Source of the DNA: Ferdinandcohnia sp047238305
GTDB taxonomy: Bacteria > Bacillota > Bacilli > Bacillales > Bacillaceae_L
Length of the DNA stretch: 64,000 nucleotides
Reading direction: 5' to 3'
NCBI RefSeq assembly: GCF_047238305.1
Contig: NZ_JBDFMO010000001.1
Span: forward strand, 3,720,001 to 3,784,000
In this document: positions 1-8,038 of the stretch, piece after piece
Layout of the letters: the number at the start of each line of letters is the position of its first letter
Numbering within the stretch: the stretch's first letter is position 1
Notes under the pieces: generated by a model
Databases searched by the model: none
Seen by the model: only the letters and a program-made list of their open reading frames with translations
What the model was told of the DNA's origin: nothing
Translations under genes and position numbers: made by a program

Positions 1-97
1 ATACATTCACCCCGCTCTATGAGAGCCTATAAAAATAAAATCGTATGTATGTTAAATTAGTCATTATTCCAATTATAAAAAAATGGGTAGAACGAAA

Positions 98-129
98 GAA
101 TAAACGGCATGTATACATGCCGTTTATTC
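98..129 (-). terminator. perfect 32-nt palindrome downstream of murB
   Basis: GAATAAACGGCATGTA is followed directly by its reverse complement. It lies 70 nt past the murB stop and is read on the minus strand. The T-run after it is weak (TTTCGTTC), so termination is likely but not certain. Confidence 0.5.
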
Positions 130-200
130 AACCAGTACAGTAACACATACATGTTATTGTATTATATCATATTTTCCTAAGAAATGGGTGTAGAAACTGT

Positions 201-1109
201 CTAGATTCGACCAATTATTTCAACTTCCGTTTCCATTCGTACACCATGTAAAGTATAGATTTTCTCTTTTACAAATTGAATCAGGTCAAGCACATCCTGA
301 GCTTTTGCATTGCCAGCATTGACAATAAAATTCCCATGCATTTCAGAAATTTTCGCTCCACCGATAGAATGACCTTTCAAGCCCGATTTTTCAACTAACT
401 GTCCTGCGTAATTTGGAAGTGGATTACGGAAAATACTTCCGGCGCATGGAAGATCCCATGGTTGTGTATCTCTTCGATACTCTTTATTTTTCTTCATAAC
501 TGCCGAGATATCTGCTTTATCCCCTTCTGTTAATTGAAATGTTCCTTCAACCACAATCCCTGGTCGCTTTTTTTGTAGAATAGAGGTGCGGTATGAATAT
601 TCCATTTCCTCATTTGATAACCATTCAAAGGTACCATCCTCAAATAATATATGAGCCTTTGTTAAAACTTTAGATACATCAGAACCATGTGCCCCGGCGT
701 TCATATAAACAGCTCCACCGATGGAACCAGGAATCCCGCTCGAAAATTCAAGTCCTGATAATCCTTTTCTTGCAATTTGAACAGCAAGACTTACAATTGA
801 ATACCCTGCCCCAACAGTAAGTGTGGTACCATCAAGTTCCATATGGTTAAGGCCATTGCCAATTTTAATGACAGCACCCTCAATTCCTTTATCAGATACG
901 AGGAGATTCGATCCTCTACCGATTGCACGCCACTTGATGCCATGCTTTTTAATAATTTCAAGCGTCTTTTTTAATGATTCAATACTATCTGGTTCAATGA
1001 ATACGTCAGCCGGACCACCAATTTTTATTGTTGTATGCTTTGATAAAGGTTCATTCACTAAAACCTTGCCAACATTTGCCTCTTGAAGTTCCTTTACAAT
1101 ATTGTCCAT
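201..1109 (-). CDS. murB: UDP-N-acetylmuramate dehydrogenase MurB
   Basis: Reduces UDP-GlcNAc-enolpyruvate to UDP-MurNAc with NADPH and FAD, the second committed cytoplasmic step of peptidoglycan synthesis. The FAD-binding part shows GRGSNLLVSDKGIEG and the SSGIPGSIGGAVYMNAG loop. The catalytic Ser lies in AGSIFRNP and the C-terminal Glu in VRMETEVEIIGR. The start is set at MDNIVKEL (ATG at 1109), which has AGGAGG at normal spacing; an upstream in-frame ATG at 1187 has no such site. This gives 302 aa, typical of Bacillus MurB. It is the last dcw gene visible, after murG. divIB, which follows in B. subtilis, is not seen in the 200 nt left of it. Confidence 0.96.
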   Translation of the reverse strand: MDNIVKELQEANVGKVLVNEPLSKHTTIKIGGPADVFIEPDSIESLKKTLEIIKKHGIKWRAIGRGSNLLVSDKGIEGAVIKIGNGLNHMELDGTTLTVGAGYSIVSLAVQIARKGLSGLEFSSGIPGSIGGAVYMNAGAHGSDVSKVLTKAHILFEDGTFEWLSNEEMEYSYRTSILQKKRPGIVVEGTFQLTEGDKADISAVMKKNKEYRRDTQPWDLPCAGSIFRNPLPNYAGQLVEKSGLKGHSIGGAKISEMHGNFIVNAGNAKAQDVLDLIQFVKEKIYTLHGVRMETEVEIIGRI

Positions 1110-1234
1110 ATTAACCTCCTTTATCAGCATTTCCACTTGGAACAAAATATAATGTAGTATATGCTCCACGTATGCTTCATGGTACATTTGCCTATATTTG
1201 ACTTAGTTTCTTAAAGTGTACAAAAACATCTTTT

Positions 1235-2323
1235 CTACATTAAATCCTTCATAACATCGTACAACCGTCTTGCGGCATCTGGGATACCTATTTGAGAAGA
1301 TGCTTTTTTCATTTCTTCAAGTTTGATTTGATTTAAAAGGATTGAGTCAATGTCCTCAAGAAGCTGAGGGCCAGTTAAGTCCTTTTCAAGTCGTAAAATT
1401 GCAGCCCCTTTATCACTTAAGGACCTCGCATTTTTCTCTTGGTGATTATTTGTCACATATGGGCTAGGTACCAAAATACTTGGCATGCCCAGAGCAGTTA
1501 ATTCAGCCAATGTTGTCGCACCTGCTCGGGCAACAACAAGGTCTACACCCGCTAATACTTCTGGCATATTATGAATAAACGGCTTAATGATGACATTATC
1601 AGGATTTCCAACTGCTTTTACCTTTTTAAGTACATTTTCATAATGAACCTCACCTGTTACATAAAGGAATTGATAATCCTTCTCTTTTACTTCAGATAAA
1701 GCATGTAAAAAAGCGTCATTTAACGGTCTAGCCCCTCTACTTCCTCCCACTAATAAAACGGACTTTTGGGAACTGTTAAGCCCAACAGATTCTCTGCCTG
1801 CTCGACCATCCTTACCAATGACTTCAGAAGCCCTTGGATTTCCTGTTAGAACAACTTTTTCCTTAGGAAAGAAGCCTTCAGCTTCTTCAAAACAGATTGC
1901 CACTTTATCAACATAGCGGCTTAAAAATTTATTGGTAAGTCCTGGAATACTATTTTGTTCATGAATAATGGTTGGGATATGTAATTTTGATGCTGCATAT
2001 ACAACGGGTCCACAAACGTACCCGCCTGTACCAATCACCACATCAGGTTTGAAATCCTTGATTATTTTTTTGCTGTGATTTACTCCTTTTAAAAAACGTG
2101 TGATTGTTTTAATGTTATCAAAGGAGAGCTTTCGTTTAAACCCTGTGATATGAATCGTTTTAAAAGGAATCCCTTCACGAACCACAATTCCACTTTCTAG
2201 CCCTTTTTCGGTACCGATATAAAGAAACTCAGCTGAAGGGTTAACCTTTTTTATTTCTTTGATTAAGGCAAGTGCAGGATAAATATGACCTCCTGTACCT
2301 CCACCACTTACTACAATCTTCAA
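1235..2323 (-). CDS. murG: UDP-GlcNAc:lipid I GlcNAc transferase MurG
   Basis: Peripheral membrane glycosyltransferase (GT28) that adds GlcNAc to lipid I to make lipid II. The N-terminal GGGTGGHIYPALA glycine loop, HEQNSIPGLTNK, the GGSRGARPLN motif opening the C-terminal domain, and the nucleotide-sugar site RAGATTLAELTALG with NNHQEKNA are all present. The length of 362 aa is normal. The ATG has GGGAGG 7 nt upstream. It lies between spoVE and murB; a strong hairpin sits in the 110-nt gap to spoVE. Confidence 0.97.
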   Translation of the reverse strand: MKIVVSGGGTGGHIYPALALIKEIKKVNPSAEFLYIGTEKGLESGIVVREGIPFKTIHITGFKRKLSFDNIKTITRFLKGVNHSKKIIKDFKPDVVIGTGGYVCGPVVYAASKLHIPTIIHEQNSIPGLTNKFLSRYVDKVAICFEEAEGFFPKEKVVLTGNPRASEVIGKDGRAGRESVGLNSSQKSVLLVGGSRGARPLNDAFLHALSEVKEKDYQFLYVTGEVHYENVLKKVKAVGNPDNVIIKPFIHNMPEVLAGVDLVVARAGATTLAELTALGMPSILVPSPYVTNNHQEKNARSLSDKGAAILRLEKDLTGPQLLEDIDSILLNQIKLEEMKKASSQIGIPDAARRLYDVMKDLM

Positions 2324-2363
2324 GGTTTTTTTCCTCCCATTTGGAAGTTTATCGTTAAAAGTA

Positions 2364-2395
2364 GTTTAACCCTGTTCATGTAAACAGGGTTAAAC
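2364..2395 (-). terminator. 13-bp hairpin between spoVE and murG
   Basis: GTTTAACCCTGTT pairs perfectly with AACAGGGTTAAAC around a 6-nt loop. No clear T-run follows on the minus strand. It may be a partial terminator or an RNA processing/stability element that separates spoVE from murG expression. Confidence 0.45.
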
Positions 2396-2432
2396 CATTT
2401 TATAGTATAACATATATTCATGTGATTTTGGG

Positions 2433-3530
2433 TTAATACCTTGAATACCTGCTAATATTTAAAAGGACTCCGACCGCCATAAGCATTAAGGTTAAGGAAG
2501 AACCTCCATAACTTAAGAATGGAAGGGTAATTCCAGTTACTGGCATTAGACCTGTAACAACTCCGATATTAATAATAACTTGGATTGCAATCATTCCAAT
2601 AATTCCAATCCCAAGAAAACTTCCATATAAATCAGGTGCACCCAAAGCAATTCGTACGCCTCTCCATAGTAGAATACTAAACAATATGATGACAAACGAA
2701 CCACCAATAAAGCCCAATTCTTCAGCTAGGATAGCGAAAATAAAGTCAGTTTGTGGTTCTGGCAAATAGAAAAACTTCTGCCTGCTTTGCCCCAATCCTA
2801 AACCGAATAATCCACCAGGACCAATTGCATAAAGCGATTGAATGATTTGAAACCCCGTTCCCAACGGATCTTCCCACGGATCTAAAAAGGATGTAATTCG
2901 TTTAATACGATATGGAGCTGATAAAATTAAGGCAACAAACCCCGCCACACCAATTAGACCCAAACCAACAAAGTGGGAGATTCTTGCTCCAGCCACATAA
3001 ATCATGATAATACAAGTACCTACCATAACCGTTCCTGTCCCCAAATCTGGCTGCAGCATGATCATTCCAAATGCTAAAAAAACAATAGACAGTGAGGGCA
3101 TTAAACCTTTTTTGAAGGATGTGATTTTCTTTTGATTTTCAGATAGGAATTTGGCCAAAAACGCAATCATCGCTAATTTCATAAATTCGGAAGGTTGAAT
3201 GGAAAATGCACCGACTCCAATCCAACTTTGGGAACCATTACGTTCCATACCGATTCCAGGAATTAATACAGCTACCAATAATACAAAACAAATGATGATT
3301 AAGACTTTCGCCCACGTCCTCCATGTCCAATAGTCTACATTCATAATGAAAAACATTGCAATGACTCCAACACTCGCAAACAGGAGCTGTCTTTTAGCAA
3401 AGAAAAATGAATCATCGAATTTATATGTAGCCCATACTGCACTGGCACTGTATACCATGATCAATCCAACTGCTAAAAGTGTAAGAGTAGTAATAATTAA
3501 GATAATATCCGGAGTCGTTCTTTGGGTCAC
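2433..3530 (-). CDS. spoVE: SEDS-family cortex peptidoglycan glycosyltransferase SpoVE
   Basis: Polytopic membrane SEDS protein (FtsW/RodA family) that polymerises lipid II into spore cortex glycan, partnered with the class B PBP SpoVD. SpoVE is chosen over FtsW because it sits between murD and murG and its sequence (YSASAVWATYKFDDSFFFAK, near the C-terminus LPFLSYGGSSL, ending NISRYSRY) closely resembles B. subtilis SpoVE; a separate FtsW lies at 49-50 kb. The start is put at GTG 3530 (VTQRTTPD), 8 nt after GAGGTG; a TTG two codons upstream is too close to that site. This gives about 365 aa with roughly ten membrane segments. Confidence 0.93.
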   Translation of the reverse strand: MTQRTTPDIILIITTLTLLAVGLIMVYSASAVWATYKFDDSFFFAKRQLLFASVGVIAMFFIMNVDYWTWRTWAKVLIIICFVLLVAVLIPGIGMERNGSQSWIGVGAFSIQPSEFMKLAMIAFLAKFLSENQKKITSFKKGLMPSLSIVFLAFGMIMLQPDLGTGTVMVGTCIIMIYVAGARISHFVGLGLIGVAGFVALILSAPYRIKRITSFLDPWEDPLGTGFQIIQSLYAIGPGGLFGLGLGQSRQKFFYLPEPQTDFIFAILAEELGFIGGSFVIILFSILLWRGVRIALGAPDLYGSFLGIGIIGMIAIQVIINIGVVTGLMPVTGITLPFLSYGGSSLTLMLMAVGVLLNISRYSRY

Positions 3531-3581
3531 AATCAAAACACCTCTACATTCTAGATTCAGAGCTCTAGATTGTCCAAGCCC

Positions 3582-4934
3582 TTACTTAAGCTTATGCACG
3601 GCGTTTATAAAAATGTCTCCTCTTTCTTCAAATGTTTTATGTTGATCCCAGCTAGCGCATGCAGGTGATAATAAAATGACATCACCTTCATTTGAAAGAG
3701 TATAAGCTTCTTTAACCGCTGCTTCAACATTATCGACCAGTTTTATCATTTCTATTCCGGCAAGTCTCCCCGCGCGTTCAAGCTTTTTCGCTGTTTGACC
3801 AAACAGAACCATTGCTTTCACACGGGTTAGTTCAGGAACGAGTTCATCAAATTCATTTCCTCGATCTAGCCCGCCAGCTAACAATATAATCGGTTGTTCA
3901 AAAGCGGATATTGCCTTTTTCGTTGCTAGGATATTAGTTGCCTTAGAATCATTATAAAATTTGCGATTCTGAATCGAAGTAACATATTGTAATCGATGCT
4001 TTACCCCCGTAAAGGTTGTTAGCACATGGGTAATGGCACTATTTGGTGTATTGACAAGCTTCGCAACCGCAACAGCAGCCAAAATATTTTCAAGATTATG
4101 GACGCCAGGTAAAACAATATCCTTAATTTCAATGATTTTTTCTTCATCAAAATAAATACTTTGCTCCTTCATATAGGCACCCGTTTGTAATACCTTCGTA
4201 GTGGAGAATGGTATTTTCTTACCTTTGCTACCCTCTGCTGCAAATAGAACATCTTTGTCATCAACATTGATCACACTGTAATCATCTTCCGTTTGATTTT
4301 CAAAGATTCTTGCCTTTGCTTTCACATATTCTTCCTTCGTTCCATGATAATCAAGATGCGCATCAAAAATATTTAGTATAACGGCAATTTTTGGTGCAAA
4401 ATTTTCAATTCCCATTAATTGGAATGAGGATAGTTCAGTCACAATCATATTTTCCTTCTTTGAACCTTGTGCGACCTCACAGGCCACTGTTCCAATGTTT
4501 CCAGCGATTAAAGGAGATTTCTCACCATACTTTAACATTTCGAAAATCAATGTCGTTGTAGTTGTCTTTCCATTGGATCCTGTAATTCCAATAAACTCTG
4601 CAGGAGTAATATGATAGGCAAGTTCAACCTCCGTAATGACGGGAATTCCTTTTTCTTTCGCCTTTACAAGAAGGGGGTTGCTGTATGGGATTCCTGGATT
4701 TTTAACAATAAAGTCAAAATGATCATCCAAAATTTCGATTGGATGACCTCCACATACTACCTTTATTCCCAATTTTTCGAGTTCCTGTGCGGGCTCGTTT
4801 TCTTCAAATGGCTTCTGGTCATTCACTGTCAGGCGTGCGCCAATATTATAAAGAACCTTAGCTGCAGCGAAGCCGCTTTTGGCAAGACCAAGTATTAAAA
4901 TATGTTTGTTAGAAAATTTATTTACATTTTTCAA
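3582..4934 (-). CDS. murD: UDP-N-acetylmuramoyl-L-alanine:D-glutamate ligase MurD
   Basis: Cytoplasmic ATP-dependent ligase that adds D-Glu to UDP-MurNAc-L-Ala. The N-terminal Rossmann motif ILGLAKSGFAAAK, the Mur ligase P-loop GITGSNGKTTTTTL, the central NIFDAHLDYHG and the C-terminal NDSKATN and LLSPACASWDQ motifs are present. It starts with TTG directly abutting the mraY stop (TAATTG), with GAGGTG inside the end of mraY, so the two are probably translationally coupled. Its 450 aa is the usual length. Confidence 0.96.
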   Translation of the reverse strand: MKNVNKFSNKHILILGLAKSGFAAAKVLYNIGARLTVNDQKPFEENEPAQELEKLGIKVVCGGHPIEILDDHFDFIVKNPGIPYSNPLLVKAKEKGIPVITEVELAYHITPAEFIGITGSNGKTTTTTLIFEMLKYGEKSPLIAGNIGTVACEVAQGSKKENMIVTELSSFQLMGIENFAPKIAVILNIFDAHLDYHGTKEEYVKAKARIFENQTEDDYSVINVDDKDVLFAAEGSKGKKIPFSTTKVLQTGAYMKEQSIYFDEEKIIEIKDIVLPGVHNLENILAAVAVAKLVNTPNSAITHVLTTFTGVKHRLQYVTSIQNRKFYNDSKATNILATKKAISAFEQPIILLAGGLDRGNEFDELVPELTRVKAMVLFGQTAKKLERAGRLAGIEMIKLVDNVEAAVKEAYTLSNEGDVILLSPACASWDQHKTFEERGDIFINAVHKLK

Positions 4935-5909
4935 TTAAATCCACACCTCGATATAAATTCCAAGAATCGCACATAATAATCCTACCGTCCAAAATGTAAC
5001 AACAACCCGCCATTCAGACCATCCCACCAATTCATAGTGGTGATGTAAAGGACTCATTCTAAAGACACGTCTACCCGTTGTTTTAAAAGAGATAACTTGA
5101 ATAATAACAGACAATGTCTCAATTACAAAAACACCGCCAATTAAAATCAGTAAGATTTCAAGCTTTAGGGTAATGGCAACCGTTGCAATCGCCCCACCAA
5201 GTGCAAGTGAACCCGTATCACCCATGAATACCTTTGCTGGGTTTGCATTAAATACAAGGAACCCAAGTACTGCCCCGACCACAGCCACAGAGAAGATGGC
5301 AACATCATATTGGGCTTGATTCCAAGCTAATACGGCAAACGCACCAAACGCTATTGCAGCTGTCCCCGATACTAATCCATCTAAACCATCTGTTAAATTG
5401 ACAGCATTGGAGAATCCAACTAACCAAATAATTAAAAGGAAGACATATAGAATTCCTAAATCAAATTCAAAATCTGTCCCTGGAATTGAAATGGCAGTCG
5501 AGAAATTATTCTGTTTAAAAATAAAATAAAAAATGATGGCAATGACGATTTGACCAAGCAATTTTTGTAAGGAGGTCAAACCGAGATTCCTCTTTAGTAC
5601 TACTTTAATAAAATCATCTAAAAAACCTAATACCCCGTATCCCAATGTTACAAATAATAGTAAATACGTCGTAACCGACATTTCCCCAAGTCGAGTCGAC
5701 ACTAAAATCGTCGTTAGTGAAATCGACACTAAAATAATGATTCCACCCATCGTAGGTGTTCCCGACTTTTTTTGATGCGATTTAGGACCTTCCTCACGGA
5801 TACTTTGTCCAAATTTTAATCTACGTAAGAAAGGGATAAAAATGGGGGAGAGAATGACGCTTATGATAAACCCTATGGCAATCGAATATATGACTACTTC
5901 TTCGATCAT
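4935..5909 (-). CDS. mraY: phospho-MurNAc-pentapeptide transferase MraY
   Basis: Integral membrane enzyme (about ten helices) that transfers phospho-MurNAc-pentapeptide to undecaprenyl phosphate, making lipid I. Signature motifs are KSHQKKSGTPTMGG, the Asp-rich LGFLDDFIK, NLTDGLDGL with catalytic Asp, FMGDTGSLALGG and the His-rich MSPLHHHYE. The length is 324 aa. The ATG has GGAGGGG just upstream. It starts 2 nt after the stop of the preceding Mur-domain orphan and abuts murD downstream. Confidence 0.97.
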   Translation of the reverse strand: MIEEVVIYSIAIGFIISVILSPIFIPFLRRLKFGQSIREEGPKSHQKKSGTPTMGGIIILVSISLTTILVSTRLGEMSVTTYLLLFVTLGYGVLGFLDDFIKVVLKRNLGLTSLQKLLGQIVIAIIFYFIFKQNNFSTAISIPGTDFEFDLGILYVFLLIIWLVGFSNAVNLTDGLDGLVSGTAAIAFGAFAVLAWNQAQYDVAIFSVAVVGAVLGFLVFNANPAKVFMGDTGSLALGGAIATVAITLKLEILLILIGGVFVIETLSVIIQVISFKTTGRRVFRMSPLHHHYELVGWSEWRVVVTFWTVGLLCAILGIYIEVWI

Positions 5910-5911
5910 CT

Positions 5912-6358
5912 TTATCCCCTCCCTTTTTCGAGCGTTGCTAATTTTCTTACAATCATTTTTATTTGTTCTACTGTTTGATCGTTTTGCTTCATACTTTTAA
6001 CTTCGTTTGTAAATAGTTTAAATTTTGTCATTGTATCATACCCATTTTCTTCGATTTTTTTAAGATAGAATTCCAAGATTTGATTGAGTGCTGGTAGTGG
6101 ATCTTTTACTATGAATACAGGGAAATGATTGGGAAGAAACAGGGGTAATTTTTCATTCTTTGGCCAAACTGTTGCAACAGCACCATTATAAAGTGCTAGT
6201 TTTAAAAATTCATCCCTTTTTTCTTGTTCAATTGAAATATAAAGTCCTCTTTTCGTTACAATCTTTGGGTCAGTTATCACTTCCTCAAAATCAAAATTCT
6301 GATGATTAAACCCGTACGCTTCTTCAAAAAGAGTCCACATATCTTGATTCGATAACAA
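5912..6358 (-). CDS. orphan Mur ligase N-terminal-domain-like protein in the murF position
   Basis: A 148-aa cytoplasmic protein with no ATP P-loop. Residues about 25-100 read like the N-terminal UDP-binding domain of MurF/MurE: ITDPKIVTKRGLYISIEQ, then a helix, LALYNGAVATVW, a short loop with PLFLPNHFPVFIVKDPLPAL, then a helix. This mirrors the family pattern DSR..pGdLFvalkG..DGH.F...A..nGAvAvlv....vp.ivV.Dtl.AL. The central ATPase and C-terminal ligase domains are missing, replaced by about 45 charged, helical residues. It abuts murE and ends 2 nt before mraY, where many Firmicutes carry murF. I infer a decayed or repurposed MurF fragment; its function is unknown. Confidence 0.75.
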   Translation of the reverse strand: MLSNQDMWTLFEEAYGFNHQNFDFEEVITDPKIVTKRGLYISIEQEKRDEFLKLALYNGAVATVWPKNEKLPLFLPNHFPVFIVKDPLPALNQILEFYLKKIEENGYDTMTKFKLFTNEVKSMKQNDQTVEQIKMIVRKLATLEKGRG

Positions 6359-7822
6359 TTAATTCAACTCCTTAATTGCACGAGCAGCAACAAGGCGGTC
6401 ATCAAATGAATGAGTTTTATTCCCAATGATTTGATAGGTTTCATGTCCTTTTCCAGCAATGATTATTATATCATTCTCACCCGCATTTGAAATAGCATAA
6501 AAAATGGCTTTTTCACGATCCGGGATGGTGATATAAAATTTTCCTTCTACCCCCGCTTCCATCTCCTTTAGAATTTCGAGAGGGTCTTCCGAGCGAGGAT
6601 TATCAGATGTAAAAATGGGGACATCCGCGAAATCTGTTGCAATTTTGGCCATGATTGGACGCTTTGAACGGTCTCTGTCTCCACCACATCCAATAATTAC
6701 GTTGATTTTCCCTTTCGCGAACTGTTTAACCGTTTTTAATACATTTTCTAAGCTATCAGGCGTGTGTGCATAATCTACAATTACAGTAAAATTTTGCCCT
6801 CCGTTTACGATTTCAAACCTTCCAGGTACACCCTTTACCTTTTTGATTGCACGAATGATTGTTGAAATCGGGATTCGAGACACGATACAAGTAGCAACTG
6901 CCGCCAATACGTTATAAACACTAAATTGTCCAATTAAATTCATCTTCACTTCATATGAACCAATCGGCGTTTTTAAATCAAATTCTGTCCCAGAGGCAGT
7001 CATACGAATGTTAGCAGCCATAATATCTGCCGTCTGTCGGATTCCATATGTAACGATTGTTGCTGAAGTGGATCTTGTGTATTCCTCTGAAGCAGTGTCA
7101 TCACTATTCAAAACCGCGTATTTCGGATTATCTTTATCAAAGCGATTACCTAAACTAGCAAACAATAAACCTTTCACTCTTCGATACTCATCAATTGTTC
7201 GATGGTAATCCAAATGATCCTGTGTCAAATTCGAAAACACCGCAATGTTAAAATCACATCCGTGTACCCTGCCAATATCGAGGGCATGGGAAGAGACCTC
7301 CATTACAGCCCTAGTTACGTTATCAGACACCATTTGATGAAAAAGCTTTTGGAGTGTTACTGATTCCGGAGTCGTATTCTTCATTTCAATTGTTTTCTCT
7401 CCGATTTTCGTATACATCGTTCCAATGAGACCAGTTTTTTCGCCTGCCTCTTTAAAAATTTTTTCAACAATATGGCTAATTGATGTTTTCCCATTTGTCC
7501 CGGTAACCCCTATTAGCTGGAGTTTATGTGTCGGCTGCTGATAAAAAGCATCTGCCATTACAGCCATTGCTCTTCTTGTATCCTTCACTTTGATAACAGG
7601 AATGGATACCCCCACATCTTTTTCAGCGATGATTGCAACTGCACCTTTTGATTCAGCATCTGATGCAAATGCATGACCATCGAATGTACTACCTTTTACA
7701 CAAAAGAATAAACTTCCCTTTTCTACCTCCCTCGAGTCCATTTCAAGAGATGTGATAAAAGGATTGGCATTACCTTTTTCCGTAAAATCATGCAGGTTCG
7801 CTAATAAGTCCTGTAATTTCAT
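6359..7822 (-). CDS. murE: UDP-MurNAc-tripeptide synthetase MurE (meso-DAP adding)
   Basis: Adds meso-diaminopimelate to UDP-MurNAc-L-Ala-D-Glu. The N-terminal UDP-binding domain has MDSREVEKGSLFFCVKG, the central domain has GVTGTNGKTS and the C-terminal domain has TSDNPRSEDP. DNPR is the signature for meso-DAP rather than lysine specificity, so the cell wall is DAP type. The start is placed at MKLQDLL by similarity. Two further in-frame ATGs (7837, 7825) lie just upstream, and the GAGGG site does not clearly choose between them. It follows a terminator after spoVD, so murE probably opens its own transcription unit. Confidence 0.95.
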   Translation of the reverse strand: MKLQDLLANLHDFTEKGNANPFITSLEMDSREVEKGSLFFCVKGSTFDGHAFASDAESKGAVAIIAEKDVGVSIPVIKVKDTRRAMAVMADAFYQQPTHKLQLIGVTGTNGKTSISHIVEKIFKEAGEKTGLIGTMYTKIGEKTIEMKNTTPESVTLQKLFHQMVSDNVTRAVMEVSSHALDIGRVHGCDFNIAVFSNLTQDHLDYHRTIDEYRRVKGLLFASLGNRFDKDNPKYAVLNSDDTASEEYTRSTSATIVTYGIRQTADIMAANIRMTASGTEFDLKTPIGSYEVKMNLIGQFSVYNVLAAVATCIVSRIPISTIIRAIKKVKGVPGRFEIVNGGQNFTVIVDYAHTPDSLENVLKTVKQFAKGKINVIIGCGGDRDRSKRPIMAKIATDFADVPIFTSDNPRSEDPLEILKEMEAGVEGKFYITIPDREKAIFYAISNAGENDIIIIAGKGHETYQIIGNKTHSFDDRLVAARAIKELN

Positions 7823-7993
7823 CATGAATTTTACCATTCCCTCTCGAAAAATTCACTCAGGAATTGTATCAGATTAACATAATACGCTAGTCCCCGTGTG
7901 TTGTCTAGTACCCTATTTTCCTATAAATCAATTGGTTAAAAAGGACACCTTACCAAAAATTTTATTCTTCTATATTAAAGGTATTCCTTTTTA

Positions 7994-8038
7994 CAGAAAA
8001 AAGAAGCTTGAAAGGGGGAAATCCCTCCGAACTTCTTA
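7994..8038 (-). terminator. terminator at the end of spoVD
   Basis: On the minus strand AAGAAGTTCGGAGGG folds with CCCCCTTTCAAGCTTCTT (imperfect stem) and is followed by TTTTTTC. It overlaps the spoVD stop codon and separates spoVD from murE. Confidence 0.65.

Noticed and set aside
1..30. Possible start of divIB on the minus strand (GGGGTGA before ATG at 6..4)
   Set aside because: Only two codons lie inside the window, and the first residues do not resemble known DivIB starts, so it cannot be called.
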